Positions 48,864 through 58,410 of a DNA stretch of 64,000 nucleotides are shown piece by piece (the first letter of the stretch is position 1; every line of letters starts with the position of its first letter). The stretch covers positions 62,001-126,000 of the forward strand of contig CAVVRY010000006.1 in the NCBI GenBank assembly GCA_963750735.1, in the 5' to 3' direction. The translations under genes were made by a program, and so were the position numbers. Source of the DNA: JANTGF01 sp963750735 (GTDB lineage: Bacteria > Bacteroidota > Bacteroidia > Bacteroidales > VadinHA17). A model generated the notes under the pieces. That model did not search any database, was not told where the DNA came from, and worked only from the letters and a program-made list of their open reading frames with translations.

Positions 48864-50390
48864 TTAATGTTTAAAGTGCCTGGTTCCAGTAAATACCATA
48901 GAGATATTATGTTCATTGCAATAATCAATTGAATCCTTATCCCGAATAGAACCTCCGGGTTGAATTACTGAACTGATCCCTGCTTTTCCTGCAATTTCAA
49001 CTGAGTCAGCGAAAGGAAAAAATGCATCAGAAGCCATAACAGCCCCTTCTAAGTTGAATTCAAAATGCCTGGCTTTTTCAATAGCCTGCATCAAAGCGTC
49101 TACCCTTGATGTTTGTCCTACTCCGCTTGCAATCAGTTGGTTGTTTTTAGCAAGAACAATGGTATTTGATTTTGTATGCTTTACTATTTTATTCGCAAAT
49201 TCAAGGTCAACATATTCTCCATCTGATGGTATTTTCTTTGTTACCGGGGTCATGTCTGCCTTTCCATCTGTTTTCTGATCTTTATCCTGAACCAGGGTTC
49301 CATTCAACACCGATCTGTGCAATTTCCCAGGGAAATCAGTTTCTTTCAAAATCAGAATTATCCGGTTTTTCTTTTGTTTTAGTATCTCAAGAGAATCCGG
49401 TGAAAATGCTGGAGCTATAATAGCTTCAAAAAATAGTTTATTTATTTCTTCAGCTGTTTCTTTATCAACTTCCTTATTTGTAATTAAAATACCACCAAAT
49501 GCCGATATTGGGTCACCTGCCAATGCATCTTTCCATGCGTTAATAAGGGCAGGGCGTGAAGCAAGACCACAAGCATTGTTGTGTTTTAGGATTGCAAAGG
49601 TGGTATCCTGAAACTCTCCTATAAGATTTACTGCAGCATCAATGTCTAACAAATTATTGTAGGAAATTTCTTTTCCATGCAGTTTATCAAAAATGCTATC
49701 GAAATCACCAAAAAACATACCCTTTTGATGAGGATTTTCACCATAACGTAAGGTTTGTCCTTTTTTCTCACTAAGCTTAAATGCAGGAACTTCTTCGTCC
49801 TTATTAAAATAATTGAAAATAGCAGTATCGTAATGAGAAGTGGTATTAAATGCTTCAATAGCAAACTTTTTGCGATCTTCTATATCAATATTCCCATTTT
49901 TTTCATCGAGTAATTGAATCAATTCACTGTATTGCTCACGACCTGAAACTATTAAGACATCCTTATAATTTTTTGCTGCCGCCCTAATCAGACTAATTCC
50001 ACCAATGTCAATTTTTTCAATTATTGACTGATGGTCAGCACCCGAAGAAACTGTTTCCTCGAATGGATAAAGATCAACAATGATTAAATCAATTCCTGGA
50101 ATTTCATACTTTTCCAGATCAACCTTATCAGAAGGATTATCACGCCTGGCAAGGATCCCACCAAAAATTTTTGGATGCAAAGTTTTCACCCGGCCACCTA
50201 AAATGGAGGGGTAGGTAGTAAGATTCTCAACAGATTCAACCTCATAACCAAGTTCTTCAATATATGCCCTGGTTCCTCCAGTTGAAATAATCTTAACTCC
50301 AAGATTTGATAATTTATTAATAATGATATCAAGTTGATCTTTATGATAAACGGAAACTAATGCAGTCTTGATCTTTACTACTTTGCTCAT
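48864..50390 (-). CDS. purH: Bifunctional AICAR formyltransferase/IMP cyclohydrolase
   Basis: The 508-residue enzyme catalyses the last two steps of IMP synthesis. The N-terminal cyclohydrolase domain (about residues 1-190) starts ALVSVYHKDQLD and contains ISTGGTRAYIEELGYEVE. The C-terminal formyltransferase has RYGENPHQKG near residue 215, KHNNACGLA near residue 266 and GDPISAFGGI near residue 290. It is the first gene of the purH-mreBCD-mrdA-rodA transcription unit. Confidence 0.98.
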   Translation of the reverse strand: MSKVVKIKTALVSVYHKDQLDIIINKLSNLGVKIISTGGTRAYIEELGYEVESVENLTTYPSILGGRVKTLHPKIFGGILARRDNPSDKVDLEKYEIPGIDLIIVDLYPFEETVSSGADHQSIIEKIDIGGISLIRAAAKNYKDVLIVSGREQYSELIQLLDEKNGNIDIEDRKKFAIEAFNTTSHYDTAIFNYFNKDEEVPAFKLSEKKGQTLRYGENPHQKGMFFGDFDSIFDKLHGKEISYNNLLDIDAAVNLIGEFQDTTFAILKHNNACGLASRPALINAWKDALAGDPISAFGGILITNKEVDKETAEEINKLFFEAIIAPAFSPDSLEILKQKKNRIILILKETDFPGKLHRSVLNGTLVQDKDQKTDGKADMTPVTKKIPSDGEYVDLEFANKIVKHTKSNTIVLAKNNQLIASGVGQTSRVDALMQAIEKARHFEFNLEGAVMASDAFFPFADSVEIAGKAGISSVIQPGGSIRDKDSIDYCNEHNISMVFTGTRHFKH

Positions 50391-50685
50391 CTACAGGGAA
50401 TTATACTTTGTAAAACTCGTTTTTTCGAACGATCGTAAAATTAGCAATTTTATTTATTAATGAAACTTGATAAATCATTATTTTTAAGCGATTTATTTGT
50501 TAATCAACTTAGCAGTATTAAACTAATTTCTTTTTGGGAAAAGTGGGAAAAAAACCGTCTTTTCAGAAATATGGATTAACTTAAAAAATATACGTAAATA
50601 ATTGAAATTAGTTATACTTTAATCAAAAATCTGTTATACTTTTGTTTTAGCCACATTTTCCTGAGGAATTCATTATTTAGAAACT
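50391..50685. other. Intergenic region upstream of purH and the MacB-type permease
   Basis: 295 bp between divergent genes. It contains one exact TAnnTTTG element for the permease (50637..50644) and only near-matches on the purH side. No RNA gene seen. Confidence 0.4.
50637..50644 (+). promoter_or_regulatory. Candidate -7 element of the MacB-type permease gene
   Basis: TACTTTTG matches TAnnTTTG exactly, 41 bp before the ATG at 50686. Confidence 0.5.
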
Positions 50686-51933
50686 ATGTTTTTAAAACTT
50701 CTTAGAGAGAGTATCCTGTTTGCATATCACTCGGTGATTGTAAACAAAATGCGTACTTTTCTTTCCCTTTTTGGGATTACAATTGGGATTTTTGCAATCA
50801 TTACAGTTTTTACAGTGCTTGATTGGATGGAATCTTCCATCAAGGAAAATATCGCTTCATTGGGTGATAATACCATTTATGTTCATAAATGGCCATGGGG
50901 GATGAATCCCGATTTGGAATGGTGGGAAATTATGAAGAGACCCTTGCCCAACTACAGGGAATATGAGGAAATGAAAAGAAGGTTGCAATCTGCTGAAGCA
51001 CTTGCCTTTGCTGTACAAACACAAGTTACTGTTAAATACAAGAATAATTCCGCTGAAAATATAGGTTTCTTTTCTTTTACGCACGACTATCAGGATATTC
51101 GATCGTTTGAAATTGAAAAAGGGAGGTACTTTTCTTTGTTTGAATCAAACAGTGGGAAGAATGTTGCCATAATAGGGGCGGTGTTGGCTGAGAAATTATT
51201 TGAAAATGAAGATCCTATTGGTAAAGTCATTACTGTGAGAGGTGCTAAATCCAGGGTTATTGGGGTGTTGAAAAAAGAAGGTGTTGGCGGAATTGGCGAT
51301 GATGGTTTTGATGAAGTTATTTCTGTACCCATTAATTATATAAGGAACCTGGTAAATTTGAGGAGCGACTTTCTTAGTCCCATGATTATTGCTAAGGCAA
51401 AATCAAACATTTCTATTGAGGAATTTAGAGATGATCTGACGGCTACAATGAGAGCTATCAGAAGATTGAAGCCTGGAGAAAAGGATGATTTTGCCTTAAA
51501 TCAAGCCAGTTTAATTTCTCAGGGATTTGATGCTGTCTTCGCTGGAATAAATGTTGGAGGGTGGATAATCGGGGGATTTTCGATTTTGGTAGGAGGATTT
51601 GGAATTGCAAATATTATGTTTGTTTCAGTTAAAGAACGAACCAATATTATTGGAATACAAAAGGCACTTGGTGCCAAGAATAATTTCATTCTGCAGCAGT
51701 TTCTCTACGAGTCAATTCTCCTCTCCCTGGTTGGTGGCTTATTGGGTCTGATACTTGTTTTTATTGGAACTATTGCAATGAATCAAGCCTGGGATTTAAA
51801 TATCCACCTAACTCTGGATAACATTTTACTGGCAATGTTTATTTCTGGGTCTATTGGAGTTATCTCAGGTTATTCTCCGGCCAGGTCAGCTGCCAAATTA
51901 GATCCGGTTGAAGCCATTGGCACCACATTTTAG
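50686..51933 (+). CDS. MacB/FtsX-family ABC transporter permease (single module)
   Basis: 415 residues with the standard single MacB-type layout. One N-terminal helix is followed by a periplasmic domain (about residues 45-270), then three C-terminal helices. The coupling segment SVKERTNIIGIQKALGAKNNFILQQFLYESILLS lies near residues 310-345, and the end is SGYSPARSAAKLDPVEA, typical of the family. Its ATPase and membrane-fusion partners are not adjacent. Export of peptides, antibiotics or lipoproteins is known for the family, but the substrate here is unknown. Confidence 0.92.
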   Translation: MFLKLLRESILFAYHSVIVNKMRTFLSLFGITIGIFAIITVFTVLDWMESSIKENIASLGDNTIYVHKWPWGMNPDLEWWEIMKRPLPNYREYEEMKRRLQSAEALAFAVQTQVTVKYKNNSAENIGFFSFTHDYQDIRSFEIEKGRYFSLFESNSGKNVAIIGAVLAEKLFENEDPIGKVITVRGAKSRVIGVLKKEGVGGIGDDGFDEVISVPINYIRNLVNLRSDFLSPMIIAKAKSNISIEEFRDDLTATMRAIRRLKPGEKDDFALNQASLISQGFDAVFAGINVGGWIIGGFSILVGGFGIANIMFVSVKERTNIIGIQKALGAKNNFILQQFLYESILLSLVGGLLGLILVFIGTIAMNQAWDLNIHLTLDNILLAMFISGSIGVISGYSPARSAAKLDPVEAIGTTF

Positions 51934-51951
51934 TTATTTTTCTTCAGGATA

Positions 51952-53310
51952 CTAGAAAACACCGTATAGAAATCTACCAATCATAAGGTAAATTAGCAGC
52001 CCCATTATATCATTAAGGGTAGTAATAAAAGGCCCGGTTGCAAGAGCCGGATCAATCTTAAACCTGCCTAATAGCAAGGGGATAAACGTTCCGAAGAAAG
52101 AGGCAAATATAATTACAGAGAATAAGGCCAAGCTAACGGTAAGGGTTAGGGCAAAAGTATCGGTTGTAACCAGGTTATACGCAAAAATTAAGCTAGACAG
52201 GGTCAATCCATTAATACATGCTACTAAAAACTCTCTGAATAACTTTTTTGAAGTGCTTTCTATCCCTAATGAATTGTTGGCCAGGCCCTGCACAATTATT
52301 GCAGATGACTGTACACCCACATTGCCTCCCATAGCAGCTATAAGAGGAATAAAAAAAGCCATTTCAGGATAGGTGCCAAGATCTATTTCGTAGATTCCTA
52401 TTACATTAGCAACAAGAATACCACCAACTAACCCAATAAATAACCAGGGAATTCGAGCTTTAGTAAGGACCCAAACACTGTCGGTTGATTCAACATCTGC
52501 CGATATACCAGAGGCCATTTGATAATCTTTTTCAGCCTCTTCTTTTATAACATCTACAACATCATCAATGGTAATTCGTCCCATCAACTTCCCTATTGGA
52601 TTAACAACCGGAAGTGCAACCAGGTCATACTTTTCCATTATTTTGGTTACTTCTTCTGAAGTGGTGTCGGTTTTTACAGATATCACTTCAGAATTATATA
52701 TGTCTTTAACCCTTTTCCTGTTGTCACTTAGCAACATCCTTTTTAAAGATATAGTTCCTTTTAAAATATCTGCATCATCCACAACGTAAACGTAGTAGAC
52801 TTCATCCATGTTTTCCACCTGCTTTCTCATCTCCCTTAAACAGGATGTAAGCGTCCAGTTTTCATTTACCTTAATAAGCTCCTTGGCCATCAAACCTCCA
52901 GCCGAATCTTCATCATAGGCCATTAGGTCTACAATATCCCCGGCTAGTTCGATATCCTCGATATGAGATAGAACTTCTTCCTGTTTTTCCTCATCCATAT
53001 CCCCAATGACGTCAGCTGCATCATCGGAGTCCATTTTTTCAATGAACTGTTTTGCAATTACATCACTGGGTAATGCTTTTAAAAAACGTTCCCGGTCATC
53101 CTCATCTAATTCTGAAATAACATCAGCAGCCTTTTCTTTATCAAGAAGCATATAAAGGAATTTTGCTTCATCGACACTCAGCTCATCATAGATTTCCGCA
53201 ATATCAGCGGCATGTAGGTCCTGTAGAACCTCAATGGCTGCATTTTTATTCGCTGAATCAATAACTTCGCGAACATTCTCAATAAATTCTTTAGTTAATT
53301 CGAATGACAT
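51952..53310 (-). CDS. mgtE: Magnesium transporter MgtE
   Basis: The 452-residue protein has the complete MgtE order. An acidic MgtE_N superhelix (about residues 1-130) is followed by two CBS domains (about 135-255) and a linking plug helix. Five membrane helices end with LNDIMGLLIYLMIG. In MgtE the N and CBS domains sense intracellular Mg2+ and close the pore. It lies 26 bp downstream of rsmA on the same strand, so the two are probably cotranscribed, a pairing often seen in Bacteroidota. Confidence 0.97.
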   Translation of the reverse strand: MSFELTKEFIENVREVIDSANKNAAIEVLQDLHAADIAEIYDELSVDEAKFLYMLLDKEKAADVISELDEDDRERFLKALPSDVIAKQFIEKMDSDDAADVIGDMDEEKQEEVLSHIEDIELAGDIVDLMAYDEDSAGGLMAKELIKVNENWTLTSCLREMRKQVENMDEVYYVYVVDDADILKGTISLKRMLLSDNRKRVKDIYNSEVISVKTDTTSEEVTKIMEKYDLVALPVVNPIGKLMGRITIDDVVDVIKEEAEKDYQMASGISADVESTDSVWVLTKARIPWLFIGLVGGILVANVIGIYEIDLGTYPEMAFFIPLIAAMGGNVGVQSSAIIVQGLANNSLGIESTSKKLFREFLVACINGLTLSSLIFAYNLVTTDTFALTLTVSLALFSVIIFASFFGTFIPLLLGRFKIDPALATGPFITTLNDIMGLLIYLMIGRFLYGVF

Positions 53311-53336
53311 AACTGATAATTTTTCAGGCTCTTAAA

Positions 53337-54119
53337 TTAAGTATTTTTCAGTACTTTCTTTTCAATCCAAACCGTTAGATTGATAAAATCATCCACAGAT
53401 AGTTGTTCTGGTCTGCTTTTCAATATATTATTATCTGGCAATTCACGTGAAATAGCTTTAAGTGAGTTTCTTAACATTTTTCTCCGCTGATTAAAAGAAG
53501 TTTTTACCACTTTGAAGAACAGCTTTTCATTACAGGGAAGATCCAGCCTGGAATTACGTTTAAGTTTTATTACTGCTGACTTTACTTTTGGAGGCGGATC
53601 AAACACATTTTCGTTTACTGTAAAAAGGTATTCAATATCATAATACGTCTGCAAAAAGACACTAAGGATACCATATGTTTTTGATCCTGGTCCGGCTTTT
53701 ATTCTTTCTGCAACTTCCTTCTGAATCATACATACTACCTCTAATACCAATTCCTTATTTTCAAGTACCCTGAAAAATATCTGGCTTGAAATATTGTAAG
53801 GAAAATTTCCAATAAGAATAAATGGTTCCCCAAATAGTGATTCAATTTCCTGATTTAAGAAATCCTTATTTATAATTTTATCCCTTAACTCCGGATAATG
53901 TTCCAATAGCCATTGAACTGATTGGGTATCAATTTCAACAAGCAATAGATCTATGTTTTTTTTCTCAATCAGGTATTGAGTTAAAATTCCTGTCCCCGGT
54001 CCTAGTTCTAATACATTTTTACAGATGGTAGTATCTACAAAACCAACAATTTTCCTGGCAATATTGTGATCCTTTAGAAAATGTTGCCCAAGAGACTTTT
54101 TAGGAGTAACTCTTTGCAT
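53337..54119 (-). CDS. rsmA: 16S rRNA adenine dimethyltransferase RsmA (KsgA)
   Basis: The 260-residue enzyme dimethylates two adjacent adenines near the 3' end of 16S rRNA, a late step in small-subunit assembly. It starts QRVTPKKSLGQHFLKD, with SAM-binding motif VLELGPGTGILTQYL near residue 38 and the target-adenine motif LIGNFPYNISSQIFF near residue 100. The PPPKVKSAVIKL segment near residue 175 is also conserved. mgtE follows on the same strand. Confidence 0.97.
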   Translation of the reverse strand: MQRVTPKKSLGQHFLKDHNIARKIVGFVDTTICKNVLELGPGTGILTQYLIEKKNIDLLLVEIDTQSVQWLLEHYPELRDKIINKDFLNQEIESLFGEPFILIGNFPYNISSQIFFRVLENKELVLEVVCMIQKEVAERIKAGPGSKTYGILSVFLQTYYDIEYLFTVNENVFDPPPKVKSAVIKLKRNSRLDLPCNEKLFFKVVKTSFNQRRKMLRNSLKAISRELPDNNILKSRPEQLSVDDFINLTVWIEKKVLKNT

Positions 54120-54325
54120 TTTTTGGAAATCTTGAAAATGAAATTATTATAATTTTCTAAATTTCAGAAATCTTCTATCAAAATCAAAAGTGTATTTATA
54201 TTTTTGTCAACATTATGCAATAATTATTGATCTAAGAGGACGAATTTGCCATAAATTAGGGATTAGTCACCAGAAATGATCATGGAAGAAGGATATTTTA
54301 ATAAATTTCGGAGAATTGACCGCGT

Positions 54326-55495
54326 ATGGATTTTGATACAATAATAAACAGGGACGGAACACATAGTGTAAAATATGATGGAAGAAAGTTCTACTTTGGG
54401 AACGAAGACCTAATTCCTATGTGGGTGGCAGATATGGATTTTGCTGTTCCGGAGTTTATCACTGATGCTATAATTAGCAGGGCAAAACATCCAATTTATG
54501 GCTATACCCTGAGGCCCGATTCCTATTTTGAAACCTTTATTGACTGGGTGAGAAGAAGACATAATTGGGAGATGAAGAAAGAATGGATTTCATTTTCTCC
54601 TGGAATTGTCCCGGCCTTGAATTTTATTGTTCAATGTTTTTCTGAACCAGGGGATAAGGTATTAATTCAGCCGCCTGTTTATCATCCGTTTTTTTACGTT
54701 GTAGAAAACAACCAGCGAAAAGGGGTATATAATCAATTGCTTCTAAAAGAGAATAAATATGTAATTGATTTTAAGGATCTGGAAGAAAAGTTAGCTTCAG
54801 GAGTCAGGTTAATTCTTTTATCAAATCCGCACAATCCTGTCGGAAGGGCATGGAACAGGGAAGAGTTGATCAGATTAGGAAATCTGTGTGTGAAACACAA
54901 GGTAATAATTGTATCAGATGAAATTCATTCCGACCTTGTGCTTCCAGGATTTACTCATATTCCAGTGGCTTCTCTTTCTGAAGAGATTGCAAATAATACC
55001 ATTACCTGCATGGCCCCAAGTAAGACTTTCAATCTTGCAGGCCTGTCTACCTCCTCAGTAATTATTACAGGAAAAGAAAAAAGAGAACAATACAACAAAT
55101 TTATGGAGAGGTTTCACCTGGGTGGAGGCAATGTTTTTGGAACCATTGCATCAGAAGCAGCCTATACAAAAGGCGATCATTGGCTGGACAGCCTGCTTGA
55201 ATATATTGATGAGAATTTTCAGTATCTTGACAGCTACTTAAAGTCTAGTATTCCAAGCGTAAAACTTATTCCTGCTGAAGCCACTTACCTTGCCTGGCTG
55301 GATTTTCGAGAACTTAAAATAAAAGGTGATGACCTAAAATCTTTTATTATTAATAAAGCCAGAGTTGGATTTAATGATGGAAGGACTTTCAGAGATGGCG
55401 GAGAAGGATTCCAGAGAATGAATCTGGCTTGTCCAAAACAGGTTCTTAAGGAAGCACTTAATAGATTAGAAATAGCAATAAATACACTTAACTAA
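54326..55495 (+). CDS. MalY/PatB-family PLP-dependent C-S lyase or aminotransferase
   Basis: 389 residues of the MalY/PatB subfamily of fold-type I PLP enzymes, which often act as cystathionine beta-lyases. Motifs are PMWVADMDF near residue 31, SPGIVPALNFIVQCFSEPGDKVLIQPPVYHPF (cut here to its core, residues 90-121), LSNPHNPVGRAW near residue 168, DEIHSDLV near residue 198 and the PLP lysine in SKTFNLAGLS near residue 232. carA starts only 3 bp after its stop, so the two are cotranscribed. The reaction is inferred from subfamily only. Confidence 0.9.
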   Translation: MDFDTIINRDGTHSVKYDGRKFYFGNEDLIPMWVADMDFAVPEFITDAIISRAKHPIYGYTLRPDSYFETFIDWVRRRHNWEMKKEWISFSPGIVPALNFIVQCFSEPGDKVLIQPPVYHPFFYVVENNQRKGVYNQLLLKENKYVIDFKDLEEKLASGVRLILLSNPHNPVGRAWNREELIRLGNLCVKHKVIIVSDEIHSDLVLPGFTHIPVASLSEEIANNTITCMAPSKTFNLAGLSTSSVIITGKEKREQYNKFMERFHLGGGNVFGTIASEAAYTKGDHWLDSLLEYIDENFQYLDSYLKSSIPSVKLIPAEATYLAWLDFRELKIKGDDLKSFIINKARVGFNDGRTFRDGGEGFQRMNLACPKQVLKEALNRLEIAINTLN

Positions 55496-55498
55496 TAT

Positions 55499-56596
55499 AT
55501 GAACTCGATGGGAGAAATTCATGATATTAAACTGATTTTGGAGGATGGAACAGAGCTTACTGGTAAATCTTTTGGTGCCCCGGAATCTGTGGCAGGCGAA
55601 GTAGTTTTTAACACCGCCATGACGGGCTACCCCGAAAGTTTAACAGATCCTTCATATGAGGGGCAGATACTTGTTCTTACCTATCCTCTGGTTGGAAATT
55701 ATGGTGTTCCTGTATCCAAGGAAAAAGGTGGTATACTTAAGTATTACGAATCAGATAAAATTCATATTTCCGGACTGGTTATTTCTGACTATTCATTTGA
55801 CTACTCTCACTGGAATGCTGAAGGTAGTCTTGCAGAATGGCTGAAACAAAGTAAGGTTCCAGGTATTTTCGGAATTGACACCAGGGCTCTCACCAAAAAG
55901 CTGCGGGAAAATGGGACCATGCTGGGTAAGATTGTTAGTAATGGAAAAGATATAGATTGGTATGATCCAAACCAGGATAACCTGGTAGCAATGGTAAGCA
56001 CAAAGAAAAAGGAGATTTATGGAAATGGCAGGCATAAAGTGCTTCTCGTTGATTGTGGAGTTAAAAACAATATCATACGTAATTTTCTTGAACGTGATGT
56101 AACAGTTATCAGAGTTCCGTGGGATACTGATTTTACCAATGAAGAATATGATGGTTTGTTTATTTCAAACGGGCCAGGCGACCCAAAAATGTGCAAGGAA
56201 ACTATTAAACAACTGGAAATGGCTATTAAAGGAGACATCCCAGTTTTTGGCATATGTCTGGGCAATCAACTTCTTTCACTTGCCTCCGGTGCCGATACAT
56301 ACAAACTCAAATATGGTCATAGAAGTCATAATCAACCCGTATTAAAGGTGGGCACAAACAAAGCATACATTACTTCACAAAATCATGGGTTTGCTGTTGA
56401 TAATGCCACCCTTGGCAAAGATTGGGAACCCCTGTTTATAAATATCAATGACCAGACAAATGAGGGGATGAAGCACAAATCAAAACCGATTTTTTCAACT
56501 CAATTTCACCCTGAGGCCTCTGGTGGTCCTACCGATACAGCTTTTTTATTTGACGAATTTATCGAAAAAGTTAAGGAGCATAGTTTAGTTAAGTAG
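55499..56596 (+). CDS. carA: Carbamoyl phosphate synthase small subunit (glutaminase)
   Basis: The subunit releases ammonia from glutamine and passes it to CarB, which makes carbamoyl phosphate for arginine and pyrimidine synthesis. The N-terminal domain carries FNTAMTGYPESLTDPSYEGQ near residue 40. The class I amidotransferase domain has the nucleophile in GICLGNQLLSLA (Cys near residue 251) and the His/Glu pair in FHPEASGGP near residue 336. 365 residues is normal. A second ATG three codons in is an alternative start. carB is not adjacent but lies at 62997, about 6.4 kb on. Confidence 0.96.
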   Translation: MNSMGEIHDIKLILEDGTELTGKSFGAPESVAGEVVFNTAMTGYPESLTDPSYEGQILVLTYPLVGNYGVPVSKEKGGILKYYESDKIHISGLVISDYSFDYSHWNAEGSLAEWLKQSKVPGIFGIDTRALTKKLRENGTMLGKIVSNGKDIDWYDPNQDNLVAMVSTKKKEIYGNGRHKVLLVDCGVKNNIIRNFLERDVTVIRVPWDTDFTNEEYDGLFISNGPGDPKMCKETIKQLEMAIKGDIPVFGICLGNQLLSLASGADTYKLKYGHRSHNQPVLKVGTNKAYITSQNHGFAVDNATLGKDWEPLFININDQTNEGMKHKSKPIFSTQFHPEASGGPTDTAFLFDEFIEKVKEHSLVK

Positions 56597-56604
56597 GGAT
56601 ACCG

Positions 56605-56623
56605 ATTCTTATCGGATAAGAAT
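56605..56623. terminator. Hairpin after carA
   Basis: ATTCTTAT and ATAAGAAT pair perfectly around CGG; an A-run rather than a T-run follows on the plus strand. It lies in the 98-bp gap between converging carA and the MutS-like gene. Confidence 0.35.
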
Positions 56624-56649
56624 TAAAAAATCACTTTTATGGAACTGAA

Positions 56650-56665
56650 GGCCAATCTGTTGGCC
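56650..56665. terminator. Second hairpin between carA and the MutS-like gene
   Basis: GGCCAA and TTGGCC form a perfect 6-bp stem around TCTG, followed by AAGTTTTAC. It is a possible terminator for carA, weaker in the other direction. Confidence 0.4.
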
Positions 56666-56694
56666 AAGTTTTACAATGCAACTAGTATAAAATT

Positions 56695-58302
56695 TCACTG
56701 CCTATTAGTCACAGTCTTTTTATCAAGTTCTTTTGAAATTTCAATTGCTTCTTCAATCACACTAGCCGGATAGTCATTAATCTGAAGGATCCTTATTGCA
56801 TTCCTGTTTTTTAGTTTTCCTGCTTTCAGCGTATAATCAAAATCTACATTTCTACTATCTACTATTTCGCTAAAGTGATGTAGTTCATATTCATCTGATA
56901 ACATATCAGCTAACTCAATATCATGTGTTGAAACAAATACAATATTATTATTTTTTGATAAAGAGGACAGTACAGCTTTTCCTGCTGAAATCCTTTCGAT
57001 GGTATTGGTCCCCTTAAAAATCTCATCGAGAAGAAAAAGGTTTGCATAATGCAATTCAGATTCATTTAGCATATCCTTGATGGTAAGCACTTCTTCAAAA
57101 TAGTAGCTCTTATCATTCATAAGATCATCACTTATTCTAATAGCAGAATGAATCCCTAACCTAGGTAGCTTGAATTTGCTGGCGAAACATGTGTTTAAAG
57201 TAAGCGCTGTTATTGCATTTATTCCAATCGATCGTATGAAAGTAGTTTTGCCCGACATGTTTGATCCTGTTAATAAAACAGATTTTGTATTTGTTTTCAA
57301 TGTGTTTGAGACACAATCCGGAATTAATGGGTGGTAAATATCACAACCGCTAATTGATATACATGATGAATCAATTTCCGGAATACAATATGAATTTAGA
57401 CCTTTTCTAAGTGAACAAATAGATATCATTGTATCAACGTGTCCAACAAATGAAAATACACCTTCAATCTCATTTCTTTTAGTATCTAATTGTTTCAACA
57501 CACCAAATAAAAGAAGAGGTTCTAATAAAAACAATACTTTAAAAAGTTCTAAGATTGTCCAGAATGCAATCTCAAGTTCACTATCAAGTTTTGCTTCAAG
57601 CTTAAAAAATGACATTTTGTTTTTTACCTTATCGATAATACTTATTGGAGTATGAAGATCTTTGGAAATGTCACTGAATAATTCATATTTAACCAGTTTT
57701 TTGGCTATACTATTCAGCCTTAATAACTGTGGAATTGATCCCAGATACTGGTATAGGTTTCTCTTATTCCAGTAATGAACACCCATGTTGATGATGAATA
57801 CTCCTAATAGAATTAGTCCAGCTTGTGGAAGAAATGGCAGAAAGATAATTGACAGGATACTCGTAAAAGATAACAATTTAATAACAAAGTACCATTTAGG
57901 AGGTTTAAGATGTTCATCTTGAAATAATGAAGTAATATAGAAAGTATCATTTCTTTCAAGCTTGTTTAATTGATATTGAATATCTACTCTAAGATCAGGA
58001 TTACTTTGCAGTTCACTTATAATTTTTTCCTGAACAGAAAAACTATGTTTTTCATCCGGTATATTTCTTAATGTGTTGTAAAGAAATTGTTGACCAACTC
58101 TCGATGTAGTTCTGTCAAGGAACATGAACAGTTCCTCGAAATCAAGATCATTACATGTCTTATCAGAAATAGTTTGGAAAGATTTACTATGGTTTTTATT
58201 GCGGAAATACTTTTCTATCAATTCAAAACTGAAAGCATCCTCTTTTATGGCCCCAAATGTGGACCTGTATCTTTCTTTTATTTTCCTTTTTCGGTTAAAC
58301 AC
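56695..58302 (-). CDS. MutS-like ATPase with central membrane segment
   Basis: The 535-residue protein carries a complete MutS-type ATPase domain: Walker A GSNMSGKTTFIRSIG near residue 347, SYYFEEVLTI, Walker B LFLLDEIFKG and a STHDIELADML segment. Upstream are a MutS III-like helical core and, near residues 139-180, two hydrophobic stretches (FVIKLLSFTSILSIIFLPFL and AGLILLGVFIINMG) likely to form a membrane hairpin. The mismatch-binding domain of MutS1 and the Smr domain of MutS2 are absent. It is therefore unlikely to be canonical mismatch repair; a membrane-linked DNA or unknown role is inferred. Similar proteins occur in Bacteroidota. Confidence 0.85.
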   Translation of the reverse strand: MFNRKRKIKERYRSTFGAIKEDAFSFELIEKYFRNKNHSKSFQTISDKTCNDLDFEELFMFLDRTTSRVGQQFLYNTLRNIPDEKHSFSVQEKIISELQSNPDLRVDIQYQLNKLERNDTFYITSLFQDEHLKPPKWYFVIKLLSFTSILSIIFLPFLPQAGLILLGVFIINMGVHYWNKRNLYQYLGSIPQLLRLNSIAKKLVKYELFSDISKDLHTPISIIDKVKNKMSFFKLEAKLDSELEIAFWTILELFKVLFLLEPLLLFGVLKQLDTKRNEIEGVFSFVGHVDTMISICSLRKGLNSYCIPEIDSSCISISGCDIYHPLIPDCVSNTLKTNTKSVLLTGSNMSGKTTFIRSIGINAITALTLNTCFASKFKLPRLGIHSAIRISDDLMNDKSYYFEEVLTIKDMLNESELHYANLFLLDEIFKGTNTIERISAGKAVLSSLSKNNNIVFVSTHDIELADMLSDEYELHHFSEIVDSRNVDFDYTLKAGKLKNRNAIRILQINDYPASVIEEAIEISKELDKKTVTNRQ

Positions 58303-58410
58303 GGTTTAATTCGGTAGACAATTATTGTGACTAAGGTTGACGAATGAGGTTTTGCTGGCACTTTCGCACATCGTCCCCTTACAGGTGACCAGTAAACTAT
58401 ATTTAATTTT

